This document shows positions 25,807-33,725 of a stretch of DNA of 64,000 nucleotides, in pieces. Each line of letters starts with the position of its first letter. The first letter of the stretch is position 1. This DNA is from Nocardia speluncae NBRC 108251 (GTDB taxonomy: Bacteria; Actinomycetota; Actinomycetes; Mycobacteriales; Mycobacteriaceae): NCBI RefSeq assembly GCF_001613245.1, contig NZ_BDBZ01000018.1, forward strand, positions 150,981 to 214,980. The letters run 5' to 3'. The position numbers and the translations under genes are program-made. Under the pieces are notes generated by a model. The model saw only the letters and a list, made by a program, of their open reading frames with translations, made no database searches and was not told where the DNA came from.

Positions 25807-26943
25807 TCAGAGATGGCGACTCGTATCGATACCCAGCGACATACCGGCGAGCCCGCGGCGGCGGATCGCGAGTTTGTCCGCGACCGCGCGCAAGGCGAGG
25901 GCGGACGCACTGTCCGGATCGCGGAGCACGATCGGGGTGCCCTCGTCGCCGGACTCACGCACGGCCTGTTCGATCGGGATCTGTCCGAGCAGCGGAACCT
26001 CGGCGCCCACGGCACGGGTGAGCCGGTCGGCGACCGCCTGCCCGCCGCCGGAGCCGTACAGCTCCATCCGGCTGCCGTCCGGCAGATCCAGCCAGGACAT
26101 GTTCTCCACCACGCCGGCGATCCGCTGCCGGGTCTGCAGGGCGATGGCGCCCGCACGTTCGGCGACCTCGGCGGCGGCGATCTGCGGGGTGGTGACCACC
26201 AGGATCTCCGCGTTGGGGATCAGCTGGGCGATGGAGATCGCCACATCACCGGTGCCGGGCGGCAGATCGAGCAGCAGGACGTCCAGATCGCCCCAGAACA
26301 CATCCGCCAGGAACTGTTGCAGCGCGCGGTGCAGCATCGGACCGCGCCACACCACGGGGGTGTTGCCCTGGGTGAACTGCGCGATCGAGATCATCTTCAC
26401 GTCATGCGCGACCGGCGGCATGATCATCCGCTCGACCTGGGTGGGCCGGGCATCGGTGCCGAGCATCCGGGGGATGGAATGGCCGTAGATATCGGCGTCC
26501 AGCACCCCGACCGACAGGCCGCGGTCGGCGAGCGCGGCAGCGAGGTTCACCGTGACGCTCGATTTCCCGACGCCGCCCTTCCCGGAGGCGACAGCGTAGA
26601 CGCGGGTGAGCGAACCGGGCTGGGCGAACGGGATCACCGGTTCTGCGGAATCGCCGCGCAACTGTTTGCGCAATTCGGTGCGCTGTTCGTCGCTCATCAC
26701 ATCGAGCTCGACCGATACCGCACCGACCCCGGCGACATCGGCCACCGCGGTGCTGACCCGCTGGGTGATCTCGGTGCGCAACGGGCATCCGGCGGTGGTC
26801 AGGTACACCTCGATATGAACATTGCTGTCCGGATCGATCCCGATGCTTTTCACCATGCCCAGTTCGGTGATCGGTTTGCGGATCTCCGGGTCGTCGACCT
26901 TCGCGAGGGCGCCCCGCACGTCCGCTTCCGTTACCACTGGCAT
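25807..26943 (-). CDS. mrp: Mrp/NBP35 family Fe-S cluster carrier ATPase
   Basis: A 378-residue P-loop ATPase (ApbC/Mrp) thought to carry Fe-S clusters to apoproteins. The N-terminal MIP18-like domain (residues 1-95, DVRGALAKVDDPEIRKPITE) precedes the deviant Walker A SGKGGVGKSSVTVNLAAALA near residue 120. LLLDLPPGTGD (Walker B) follows near 220. The C-x2-C motif of many NBP35 proteins is not apparent. The frame extends to 27042, but the ATG at 26943 lies 7 nt after TACCAT, a leaderless start. It follows the transglycosylase genes by 19 bp. Orthologue of Rv1229c. Confidence 0.93.
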   Translation of the reverse strand: MPVVTEADVRGALAKVDDPEIRKPITELGMVKSIGIDPDSNVHIEVYLTTAGCPLRTEITQRVSTAVADVAGVGAVSVELDVMSDEQRTELRKQLRGDSAEPVIPFAQPGSLTRVYAVASGKGGVGKSSVTVNLAAALADRGLSVGVLDADIYGHSIPRMLGTDARPTQVERMIMPPVAHDVKMISIAQFTQGNTPVVWRGPMLHRALQQFLADVFWGDLDVLLLDLPPGTGDVAISIAQLIPNAEILVVTTPQIAAAEVAERAGAIALQTRQRIAGVVENMSWLDLPDGSRMELYGSGGGQAVADRLTRAVGAEVPLLGQIPIEQAVRESGDEGTPIVLRDPDSASALALRAVADKLAIRRRGLAGMSLGIDTSRHL

Positions 26944-26956
26944 GCTGCCGATGGTA
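26943..26956 (-). promoter_or_regulatory. Leaderless-type -10 box of mrp
   Basis: On the minus strand TACCAT (26956-26951), 7 nt, then ATG. It overlaps the short gap behind the transglycosylase stop. Confidence 0.5.
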
Positions 26957-26962
26957 GTGCCG

Positions 26963-27841
26963 TCAGATCTTGGGGAGTTCCGCGGGCTGTGGTGCGATCC
27001 CGGTCTTGTACGACTGGGTCCAGGCCATGACGTTCGCGACATAGGCCATCGAGTTGTTGTAGCGCAGGATGGCCCTGGTCTGCTGGGCGGGATCGTTCAT
27101 ATCCAGATCGCCCGAGCACAGGTATTTACCGGCGGTCAGGGTCGCGTCGTAGTAGTTCTGCGGATCGGAGATTCCGTCGCGGTTGCCGTCCGCGGCGTAA
27201 TGGGTCCAAGTTTCCGGCAGGAACTGCATGGGGCCCACCGCGCGGTCGTAGCCGCCGAAACCGTCGAGCGCGCCGCCGTCGGAATCGTGGATGACATTGT
27301 TGCCCGCCAGGCTGCCGTCGAGCGCCGGGCCGAACACCGGGGACAGCGCGTTGCCGTCGGCGTCCGCCTTGCCGTTGTACATATGGGTGGATTCGACGCG
27401 CCCGATACCGGCCAGCATCGTCCAGGGCATATTGCAGCCGGGGTTCTCGTCGGCCAGGATCTGCTCGGCATTGAGATAGGCGTCCTCGGCGATCCCCGGA
27501 ATGCCCGATGCGGCGACGGGGAGATCGTTACGGGCACGGTCCGGGGCCAATGCCACCGTTCTCACCTCGACCGGCGCCTCCGGCGACTGTTTGGCCATGG
27601 CGTGCATCACGGTGTCGTCGAAGGAGGGCGCCATGGCCTGGCCGGGGGCGGCGCCCACGGCGGACATATGCATCTCGATCGAGGCCGCCGTGGGATCGGT
27701 GGCCATCGCCGCGGCGGCATTGGTGGCCACGACACCCGCCGGTACCAAACCGGTGAGTGCGATAACCGAACCTCGGGTAACGGTGGCAGGTTGTTGTTTC
27801 CGGTGACGCCCCACGTGCTCAAAGCCCTTCATCTCAACCAC
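26963..27841 (-). CDS. Secreted lytic murein transglycosylase (SLT/MltB-like), first paralogue
   Basis: A 292-residue exported peptidoglycan-cleaving enzyme. The N-terminus has a signal-like stretch (GSVIALTGLVPAGVVATNAAAA). The catalytic domain lies at about residues 120-290: the acid Glu in TMLAGIGRVESTH, then YDRAVGPMQFLPETWTHYAA and the C-terminal RAILRYNNSMAYVANVMAW. The start may be GTG 27841 or ATG 27832. It is 249 bp downstream of a longer paralogue with the same core and no Pro-rich tail. M. tuberculosis has one homologue here (Rv1230c), so this looks like a local duplication. Confidence 0.85.
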   Translation of the reverse strand: MVEMKGFEHVGRHRKQQPATVTRGSVIALTGLVPAGVVATNAAAAMATDPTAASIEMHMSAVGAAPGQAMAPSFDDTVMHAMAKQSPEAPVEVRTVALAPDRARNDLPVAASGIPGIAEDAYLNAEQILADENPGCNMPWTMLAGIGRVESTHMYNGKADADGNALSPVFGPALDGSLAGNNVIHDSDGGALDGFGGYDRAVGPMQFLPETWTHYAADGNRDGISDPQNYYDATLTAGKYLCSGDLDMNDPAQQTRAILRYNNSMAYVANVMAWTQSYKTGIAPQPAELPKI

Positions 27842-27975
27842 AAGCCTGCGGCCGCGCCCGGACTCGTTGCCCGGCCGTGACCTTCGTCATCGAGACTACC
27901 GCATCCGAGACCAGTTCGTTACTACCTCGTGATCAATATTTCGGCGTGAATGCGACGTCGATGGGAAAGGAAAGC

Positions 27976-28005
27976 GGCGGTGCCGCACGCGGACCCGGCA
28001 CCGCC
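27976..28005 (-). terminator. Hairpin after the second transglycosylase gene
   Basis: GGCGGTGCC (27976-27984) and GGCACCGCC (27997-28005) form a perfect 9-bp stem with a 12-nt loop. On the minus strand the sequence that follows is pyrimidine-rich (TTTCCTTTCCC). It fits a terminator for the gene ending at 28090. Confidence 0.5.
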
Positions 28006-28028
28006 GGGACGGCGCCGGGCTGCGGTGG

Positions 28029-28052
28029 CCCTCGCCTGCCGGCAGGTGAGGG
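28029..28052. repeat. Near-perfect 24-bp palindrome
   Basis: CCCTCGCCTGCC (28029-28040) is followed directly by GGCAGGTGAGGG (28041-28052), with one mismatched pair and no loop. It lies between the two transglycosylase genes, 37 bp past the stop at 28090. It may be part of the terminator or a protein-binding site. Confidence 0.45.
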
Positions 28053-28089
28053 CTGCGGTGCCACGTCCGCGAGTGTGAGTCCGCCCGTC

Positions 28090-29511
28090 TTACGGGGCGG
28101 GTGGGGTGGGTTCGGCCGGAGCCGGGGCGGCATCGGCGGGCGGTGGCGGTGGTACCTCGTCCGCGGGCGTGGGGGCCGCCGGTCCGGGAACCAGCGCGAT
28201 CGGCAGCGGGATGACCAGCCCGCCCGGCAGTGTGATGGAGGGGGGTGCCGGAGCCGGAGCCGCCTGCACATCCGGGGTGTCCGCCGGCGCGGGAGGTGCC
28301 GCTTGATCCTGCGGAACCCCTTGCGGTGCAGGTGCTTCCGGCGCGGGCACGTCGGGGGTCGCGGGAGCCGGCGCTCCGGGTGCGGCCTGAGTGCCCGGAC
28401 CGGCGGGCGCCGCCGGATCTCCGGGCGCCGCCGGAGTGCCGGGCCCGGGTGCGGGCAACGGCTGGCCGACCCTCGGCGACCCCGGTGCGGGTGGGCAGAG
28501 CAGGCCGCAGGGAATGGGTGGCAATCCCGGGATCCGGATCATCGGCTGGGGTCGTGGTGTCTGCACCGCGAGTTCGGGCGGGGGCGGCGGAACCGGCGTA
28601 TCCGTCTGCGCCGCCAGCAGGTCCGGCGATCCCGGCGGGAGCTGGGTGGGGCCGCTGCCGGGCGGGACGAGGCCCGGGGAAGGGACGACCGGTGCGGCGC
28701 GGCCGCCGGAGCGGTAGGCCGCCGACCAGCTCAGCACATCGGCCGCGTACGCCATCGAGTTGTTGTAGCGCAGTACGGCGCGCAGCTCCTGTTGCGGGTC
28801 GCGCAGATTCAGCCCGCCCGAGCACAGGTATTTGCCGGCGCCCAGGGCGGCGTCGAAGACATTGTGCGGGTCGGTGTGGCCGTCGGCGTTACCGTCGGCG
28901 GCGTAGCGCGACCAGGTGCTGGGCAGGAACTGCATGGGCCCCAGCGCGCGGACGTATCCGCCGCCGGTGGACCGGATGACCTCGTTGCCCGGCAGCGTGC
29001 CGTCCAGTGCCGGGCCGAGGATGGGCGGGTTGGTGGTTCCGGCGGCGTCGGTGCGTCCGTTGCTCGCATGGCCCGATTCGATGCGGCCGATTCCGGCGAG
29101 CAGGTTCCAGGTGAGTCCGCAGTCGGGTGTCGAGGACTGCAGGGCCAGTTCGGCGTTGCGATAGGCGGCCAGCACGACCTCCGGGATGCCGAATGCGCCG
29201 CTGCCGCTGGGCAGGAAGATGCTCTGTAACGGAACGGTACCGGCGAAGGGGGGGATTCCGTCGGCCGGCACTGGGCTCAGGGCTCGGAGTTTCCGGGGCG
29301 TGTTGGGCTCGACCGGCAGCATTCCCAGTGTCTGGGTCAATGGGGCTTCGGCGTCTTCGGTAGCGTCTCCGACCTGCCCGGCATTCGCCGCGAGTCGAGC
29401 TCCGGGAGCTTCCGGCGGTGTCGACGACATGGTGGTGTGGGCGGCCGATCCGCTCACTACCAGGCCCGCCATGACCAGAGCCGACATCGCCACAGGGGTA
29501 GGTATCCGCAT
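28090..29511 (-). CDS. Secreted lytic transglycosylase with long Pro/Ala-rich C-terminal tail
   Basis: A 473-residue paralogue of the preceding transglycosylase. After a signal peptide (VAMSALVMAGLVVSGSAAH), the catalytic domain covers about residues 90-265 with acid Glu in LLAGIGRIESGH and GPMQFLPSTWSRYAADG. The last 200 residues are Pro/Ala-rich (PAPGPGTPAAPGDPAAPAG, APTPADEVPPPPPADAAP), a typical wall-spanning or cell-wall-anchoring region in mycolate-forming bacteria. GGTGGAG stands 4 nt before the ATG. Two tandem copies differ mainly by this tail, which may place them at different depths in the wall. Confidence 0.85.
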   Translation of the reverse strand: MRIPTPVAMSALVMAGLVVSGSAAHTTMSSTPPEAPGARLAANAGQVGDATEDAEAPLTQTLGMLPVEPNTPRKLRALSPVPADGIPPFAGTVPLQSIFLPSGSGAFGIPEVVLAAYRNAELALQSSTPDCGLTWNLLAGIGRIESGHASNGRTDAAGTTNPPILGPALDGTLPGNEVIRSTGGGYVRALGPMQFLPSTWSRYAADGNADGHTDPHNVFDAALGAGKYLCSGGLNLRDPQQELRAVLRYNNSMAYAADVLSWSAAYRSGGRAAPVVPSPGLVPPGSGPTQLPPGSPDLLAAQTDTPVPPPPPELAVQTPRPQPMIRIPGLPPIPCGLLCPPAPGSPRVGQPLPAPGPGTPAAPGDPAAPAGPGTQAAPGAPAPATPDVPAPEAPAPQGVPQDQAAPPAPADTPDVQAAPAPAPPSITLPGGLVIPLPIALVPGPAAPTPADEVPPPPPADAAPAPAEPTPPAP

Positions 29512-29631
29512 TCGGCTCCACCGTTCCTCTATGTCACAGGTGAGCAGCCGTCTCGGACATTCCCGTACGGCGCGCTCGGGACAACGTGATCCAGGTTACC
29601 TACCGGTCAGGAGCATATTGTGGATTTCCGG

Positions 29632-30243
29632 TCATTCATCGGGGACAGGCGGTGAAACCGGGCCCGTAACCGGCTTGTGACCGGAGGTTTTCTTGCGTTT
29701 CGGCTTGATAGCTTTGTCCGGGCCGCGCGTCGGTCCGACTCCCGTCGTGTACTCGATGCGCTCCAGTGCGTCGCGGATCTCGTCCAGTTCCCGGCGCAGA
29801 TAATCACGGGTCGCGACCTCGCCCACCGCCAGCCGCAGCGCCGCCAGCTCACGGGCCAGGAATTCGGTATCCGCCTTGGTCTGCGCGGCCCGCAGCCGGT
29901 CCTCCTCGAGCGATACCCGGTCGCGGTTGTCCTGCCGGTTCTGCGCCAGCAGGATCAGCGGTGCTGCGTAGGCCGCCTGGGTGGAGAAGGCCAGGTTCAG
30001 CAGGATGAACGGGTAGGGGTCCCAGCGCAGCGTGATCACGAAGATGTTCAGCACGATCCAGACGATCACCACCACCGTCTGAATTGCGAGATAGCGTCCG
30101 GTGCCCAGGAACCGGGCCACTCGTTCGCTGCCGCGTGCCAGTGCCTCGGCATCCCAATCGAAGCGGAACCGGGTTCCGACAGGGGTCTCCAGTCGCTGCC
30201 GCGCGCTGGAGACGGCCCGGCCCGCCGTGCTCTTGTCGGTCAC
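29632..30243 (-). CDS. DUF1003 membrane protein paired with MgtE-like regulator
   Basis: A 203-residue protein of family DUF1003. Two membrane helices flank a short loop: YLAIQTVVVIVWIVLNIFV (about residues 50-72) and PFILLNLAFSTQAAYAAPLI (about 78-98). These are followed by QNRQDNRDRV, a family hallmark, and a long coiled coil ending in a basic tail. Function is unknown; the constant pairing with an MgtE-type cytosolic protein suggests divalent-cation transport or sensing. The start overlaps the upstream stop by 4 bp. The homologue in M. tuberculosis lies in Rv1231c-Rv1233c. Confidence 0.82.
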   Translation of the reverse strand: MTDKSTAGRAVSSARQRLETPVGTRFRFDWDAEALARGSERVARFLGTGRYLAIQTVVVIVWIVLNIFVITLRWDPYPFILLNLAFSTQAAYAAPLILLAQNRQDNRDRVSLEEDRLRAAQTKADTEFLARELAALRLAVGEVATRDYLRRELDEIRDALERIEYTTGVGPTRGPDKAIKPKRKKTSGHKPVTGPVSPPVPDE

Positions 30244-31520
30244 GGCCGCACACCTTCGTACAGTTGTTCGTCTTCACGCCAATCGGGGGGCAGCAGATGG
30301 TCGAGGACATCGTCGACGCTCACCGCACCCAGCAGATGGTTCTGCTCGTCGACCACCGGGCCACACACCAGGTTGTAGGTGGCGAAATACCTGGTCACCG
30401 CCGCGAGTGGCAGTTCCGGTCGCAGAGTCGCCAGATCGGAGTCCAGGATTCCGCCCACCAGATGCGCCGGCGGTTCGCGCAGCAGCTGCTGCAGATGGAC
30501 ACACCCCAGGTAGCGGCCGGTGGGGGTGGCCGTCGGCGGACGGACTACGAACACCACCGACGCCAGCGCGGGTGTCAGATCGGGATCGCGGACCCGGGCC
30601 AGCGCCTCGGCCACCGTGGTGGACGGCGACAGGACCACCGGTTCCGGCGTCATGAGCCCGCCCGCGGTATCCGGGGAATGCTCGAGCAGCCGGCGTACCG
30701 GCTCGGATTCCTGCGGATCCATCAGCGTCAGCAGGGATTCGGCCTCGTTCTCCGGCAGGCCGCCCAGCAGATCGGCGGCATCGTCGGGGTCCATGGCCTC
30801 GAGCACATCGGCCGCGCGGGTCATCTCCAGCTGGCCGAGCAGTTCCAGCTGGTCGTCACCGGAGAGTTCCTGGACGACATCGGCGAGCCGCTCGTCGTCG
30901 AGGGCGAGCGCCACCTCCAGGCGTCGTTTGGCGGGCAGCTCCCGCAACATATGCGCGACATCGGCCGCGCGCCGGCCTTCGAACTGCTCGAGCAACGTGC
31001 TGACGTCCTGGCCCGGACGGTCGATTTCGTATGGTGTCAGGCCCTCGACCCGAGCCCAATCGACCACGTGCACCGTGCGCCGCCGCCCCAGCCGGCGATG
31101 CCCGCGCACCGCGACCCGGGCGACCCGCCAGTCCCGGGTGCGGGTCAGCGCGATCCCGAGATCCACCACGAAAACATCCACCCCCGCCAGATCCGGGAGA
31201 TCGGGGTCGTCGACATGCACCGTGGAATCCACGATCTGCGCCATGGCCAGCAGCTCACCGGGGCGTTGTGCGAAACGCCGCAAGCTGACGTTACCGGTGT
31301 TCAGTGTGACCGAACCGGGTTCGATACTGGTAACCCGCAGCATCGGGACGAAGATCCGCCGCCGCGTCGGCAGCTCGACTACCAGACCGTGCACACGCGG
31401 TTCCTGCCGGTCGTACCGGATGGCCACCACCACGTCGCGTACGCGGCCGATAGACTCGCCGTCCGGCCCCAGCACCGCCAGGCCGGTCAGCCTGGCGACA
31501 TACACCCTGGTAGCTGCCAT
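30240..31520 (-). CDS. MgtE N-terminal/CBS-domain protein lacking the transporter domain
   Basis: A 426-residue cytosolic protein (Rv1232c-like). Two PRC-barrel-like segments (TGLAVLGPDGESIGRVRDVV near residue 12 and a second near 115) come first. The superhelical MgtE_N domain follows (ALALDDERLADVVQELSGDD, LEAMDPDDAADLLGGLPENE, about 190-275), and then a pair of CBS domains (TPEPVVLSPSTTVAEALARV to the C-terminus). The membrane domain that carries Mg2+ in true MgtE is absent. It may act as the Mg2+ sensor for the DUF1003 protein, with which it overlaps by 4 bp. The ATG follows TAGCCT by 7 nt. Confidence 0.85.
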   Translation of the reverse strand: MAATRVYVARLTGLAVLGPDGESIGRVRDVVVAIRYDRQEPRVHGLVVELPTRRRIFVPMLRVTSIEPGSVTLNTGNVSLRRFAQRPGELLAMAQIVDSTVHVDDPDLPDLAGVDVFVVDLGIALTRTRDWRVARVAVRGHRRLGRRRTVHVVDWARVEGLTPYEIDRPGQDVSTLLEQFEGRRAADVAHMLRELPAKRRLEVALALDDERLADVVQELSGDDQLELLGQLEMTRAADVLEAMDPDDAADLLGGLPENEAESLLTLMDPQESEPVRRLLEHSPDTAGGLMTPEPVVLSPSTTVAEALARVRDPDLTPALASVVFVVRPPTATPTGRYLGCVHLQQLLREPPAHLVGGILDSDLATLRPELPLAAVTRYFATYNLVCGPVVDEQNHLLGAVSVDDVLDHLLPPDWREDEQLYEGVRP

Positions 31521-31533
31521 GAGTGCCAGGCTA
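31520..31533 (-). promoter_or_regulatory. Leaderless-type -10 box of the MgtE-like gene
   Basis: On the minus strand TAGCCT (31533-31528), 7 nt, then ATG at 31520. There is no SD. Confidence 0.5.
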
Positions 31534-31573
31534 GATGTTCCGGGGCCGGACCGGGCCGACCACAGGAGTCTTG

Positions 31574-32518
31574 ATGAAGCCGCGCCGTTCCGTCCTTGCC
31601 GTGCCGGGCAGCAACCCGAAAATGATCGCCAAGGCCAAAGGTCTTCCGGTCGACGAAGTGTTCCTGGATCTGGAGGATGCCGTCGCCCCGGACGCGAAGG
31701 CCGCCGCCCGTGCCAATATTGTCGCCGCCCTCAATGATTCCGGCTGGGGCGAGCAGCTGCGGGTGGTCCGGGTGAACGACTGGACCACCCAGTGGACCTA
31801 CGCCGACGTGATCTCCGTCGTCGACGGTGCCGGCACCGCGCTCGACGCGATCCTGCTGCCCAAGGTCACCGATGGGGGGCAGGTACGCGCTCTCGATCTG
31901 CTGCTGAGCCAATTGGAGCGCGCCAACGGGATCGAACCCGGCCGGATCGGGATCGAACCGCAGATCGAGAACGCACTGGGGCTGCGCAATATCGACGAGA
32001 TCGCCACCGCCAGCCCCCGGGTGCAGACGCTGGTCTTCGGGCCCGCGGATTTCATGGCGAGTATCAATATGCGCACCCTGGTGGTCGGCGAGCAACCCGA
32101 GGGCTACGACACCGGCGATGCCTACCACCACATCTTGATGACCATCCTGCTCACCGCCCGCGCGCACGGCCTGCAGGCGATCGACGGGCCGTATCTGCAG
32201 ATTCGTGATCTCGACGGTTTCCGGCGCGCGGCCGGACGCACCGCGGCCCTGGGCTTCGACGGGAAATGGGTGCTGCACCCGAGCCAGGTCGACACGGCGA
32301 ACGAAATCTTCAGCCCCCGGCAGTCGGATTACGACCACGCCGAAATGATCCTGGACGCCTACGCCTATCACACGTCCGCCGAGGGCGGTGCGCGCGGAGC
32401 GGTGATGCTGGGCGACGAAATGATCGATGAGGCCAGCGCGAAAATGGCAGTCGTCATCGCGGAAAAGGGCCGCGCCGCAGGAATGAAGAGAACGACCACC
32501 TTTGCTGCGCCCGAGTGA
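31574..32518 (+). CDS. CitE-like (HpcH/HpaI aldolase/citrate lyase) CoA-ester lyase
   Basis: A 314-residue TIM-barrel enzyme that cleaves or forms beta-hydroxyacyl-CoA esters such as malyl-CoA or methylmalyl-CoA. Family motifs are RRSVLAVPGSNPKMIAKAKG near the start, VFLDLEDAVAPDAKAAAR near 30 (metal-binding Glu/Asp), IGIEPQIENALGL near 130 (catalytic Glu), FGPADFMASI near 165, and WVLHPSQVD near 235. AGGAG stands 5 nt before the ATG. A lone lyase without the citrate-lyase alpha and gamma subunits is not a citrate lyase; the C-terminal extension of about 60 residues fits the L-malyl-CoA lyase type. The substrate is inferred only. Confidence 0.82.
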   Translation: MKPRRSVLAVPGSNPKMIAKAKGLPVDEVFLDLEDAVAPDAKAAARANIVAALNDSGWGEQLRVVRVNDWTTQWTYADVISVVDGAGTALDAILLPKVTDGGQVRALDLLLSQLERANGIEPGRIGIEPQIENALGLRNIDEIATASPRVQTLVFGPADFMASINMRTLVVGEQPEGYDTGDAYHHILMTILLTARAHGLQAIDGPYLQIRDLDGFRRAAGRTAALGFDGKWVLHPSQVDTANEIFSPRQSDYDHAEMILDAYAYHTSAEGGARGAVMLGDEMIDEASAKMAVVIAEKGRAAGMKRTTTFAAPE

Positions 32519-32619
32519 TCATCGGTAATACAACCACTGGTGTTCGACCACCTCGACCGCGCATTCGACCCATTCGAACCCGACGCAACCGGTCGTGGTC
32601 CTCGGGGGGCCAAAACCCC

Positions 32620-32638
32620 GTGCCGCCGGAGGCGGCAC
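32620..32638 (+). terminator. GC-rich hairpin between CitE-like and general-stress genes
   Basis: GTGCCGCC (32620-32627) and GGCGGCAC (32631-32638) form a perfect 8-bp stem with a GGA loop. A smaller CGGGG/CCCCG hairpin lies just before it. They stand 100 bp after the CitE-like stop and only 9 bp before the next ATG, so they may end the first transcript or hide the GGAGG sequence found in the loop region. Confidence 0.45.
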
Positions 32639-32647
32639 AATAGATAC

Positions 32648-33139
32648 ATGACGAATCCCCTGGGGAGCTCGAATCGGGGCAGACAGGGCCTGCCCACGCC
32701 GCCTTCGGGATGGCCGGTCGGTTCGTATCCGACCTATGCCGAGGCGCAGCGTGCCGTGGATTATCTGGCGGACAACCAGTTCCCGGTGCAGAACGTAACC
32801 ATCGTCGGCGTCGATCTCATGCAGGTCGAGCGGGTGTTGTACCGGCTGAACTGGGGAAAGGTCATCGGCGGGGGTGTGGTGTCGGGGGCCTGGCTCGGCT
32901 TGTTCCTCGGTTTGCTGCTGAGCTTGTTCACTACGAACGGGATGGCGGGTCCGCTGCTGGTGGGCCTGGTCGGCGGCATTATTTTCGGGGTCATCTCCAC
33001 CACGATCCCGTACGCCGCGACTCGCGGTCAGCGTGATTTCGCGTCGACCATGCAATTGGTCGCGGGCCGCTACGACGTGCTGTGCGATCCGAAAACCGCC
33101 GAACAGGCTCGGGATATGCTCGCGCGGCTGGCCATCTAG
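32648..33139 (+). CDS. General stress protein 17M-like membrane protein (Rv1234-like)
   Basis: A 163-residue protein. The N-terminal half (SYPTYAEAQRAVDYLADNQF, PVQNVTIVGVDLMQVERVL) is the general-stress 17M-like domain. The middle has two glycine-rich membrane helices (VIGGGVVSGAWLGLFLGLLL, LLVGLVGGIIFGVISTTIPY). A C-terminal beta segment and helix follow (YDVLCDPKTAEQARDMLARL). The ATG at 32648 is chosen because the conserved domain starts soon after; the longer frame from 32540 is Arg-rich and unlikely. It is 3 bp upstream of the next gene. Role unknown. Confidence 0.82.
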   Translation: MTNPLGSSNRGRQGLPTPPSGWPVGSYPTYAEAQRAVDYLADNQFPVQNVTIVGVDLMQVERVLYRLNWGKVIGGGVVSGAWLGLFLGLLLSLFTTNGMAGPLLVGLVGGIIFGVISTTIPYAATRGQRDFASTMQLVAGRYDVLCDPKTAEQARDMLARLAI

Positions 33140-33142
33140 CGG

Positions 33143-33724
33143 ATGGATGTGAACGACCGGGTGCGCGCCGCCGTGGCGCGCCATTTCGAGGTGGACACGG
33201 CCGCCGTGGATACCGCTTCGGTGACGTTTCTGGGACTCGAACCCATCGAGATCCTGCGGATACCCGGCGACGGCGTGGTGCATTACGCGACAGTGGGCGG
33301 CTCTCGGCATCCGATGGGTGACCCCGCGGCCGTGCTGGCCGATCCGGTACGCGGTCCGCGGGCCGAATTGCTGCTCACCCTGCGGACCGGGTCGGGCAGC
33401 GGCGCGGGGGTGGCCCGGTCACTGGGAGTGCTCGCCGCGGCGCCTGCGGTAGAAGGTGTTGTCCTGCAGGACGACGCACTACTCGATCTGGGGGAGCCGA
33501 TGTGGCGCGACGCCCCGTTCACCGCCGTGCTGCTGGGGGCCGGGGAGATGCCCGAAGTGGAGCTACCCGAACCCGCCGATCCGGTCCGGTACTTCGCGGT
33601 GACCCCGGTGACAGCCACCGAAGCCGCATGGGTGCGGGTGCGCGGCGCGCAGGCGCTGCGCGATGCCTGGTCCGAAGCCGGGATCGATGTGCTCGATCCG
33701 GGGCGCGGGGCGGCGTCGCTGTGA
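33143..33724 (+). CDS. Suppressor-of-fused (SUFU)-like domain protein
   Basis: A 193-residue protein resembling the bacterial SUFU domain family (PF05076-like), cytosolic and of unknown function. The alpha/beta core can be followed from IPGDGVVHYATVGGSRHPMG (residues 41-60) through RAELLLTLRTGSGSGAGVAR and VLLGAGEMPEVELPEP to YFAVTPVTATEAAWVRVRGA. Bacterial members often occur as immunity-like or stress proteins; here the neighbours are housekeeping genes, so no toxin link is evident. The start is 3 bp after the preceding stop, indicating co-transcription, and it converges with corA. Confidence 0.65.
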   Translation: MDVNDRVRAAVARHFEVDTAAVDTASVTFLGLEPIEILRIPGDGVVHYATVGGSRHPMGDPAAVLADPVRGPRAELLLTLRTGSGSGAGVARSLGVLAAAPAVEGVVLQDDALLDLGEPMWRDAPFTAVLLGAGEMPEVELPEPADPVRYFAVTPVTATEAAWVRVRGAQALRDAWSEAGIDVLDPGRGAASL

Positions 33725-33725
33725 T

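Noticed and set aside
33143..33724. SUFU-like gene considered as an immunity protein of a polymorphic toxin system
   Set aside because: No toxin, repeat or secretion gene is nearby; it is co-directional with a stress-protein gene in a conserved region.
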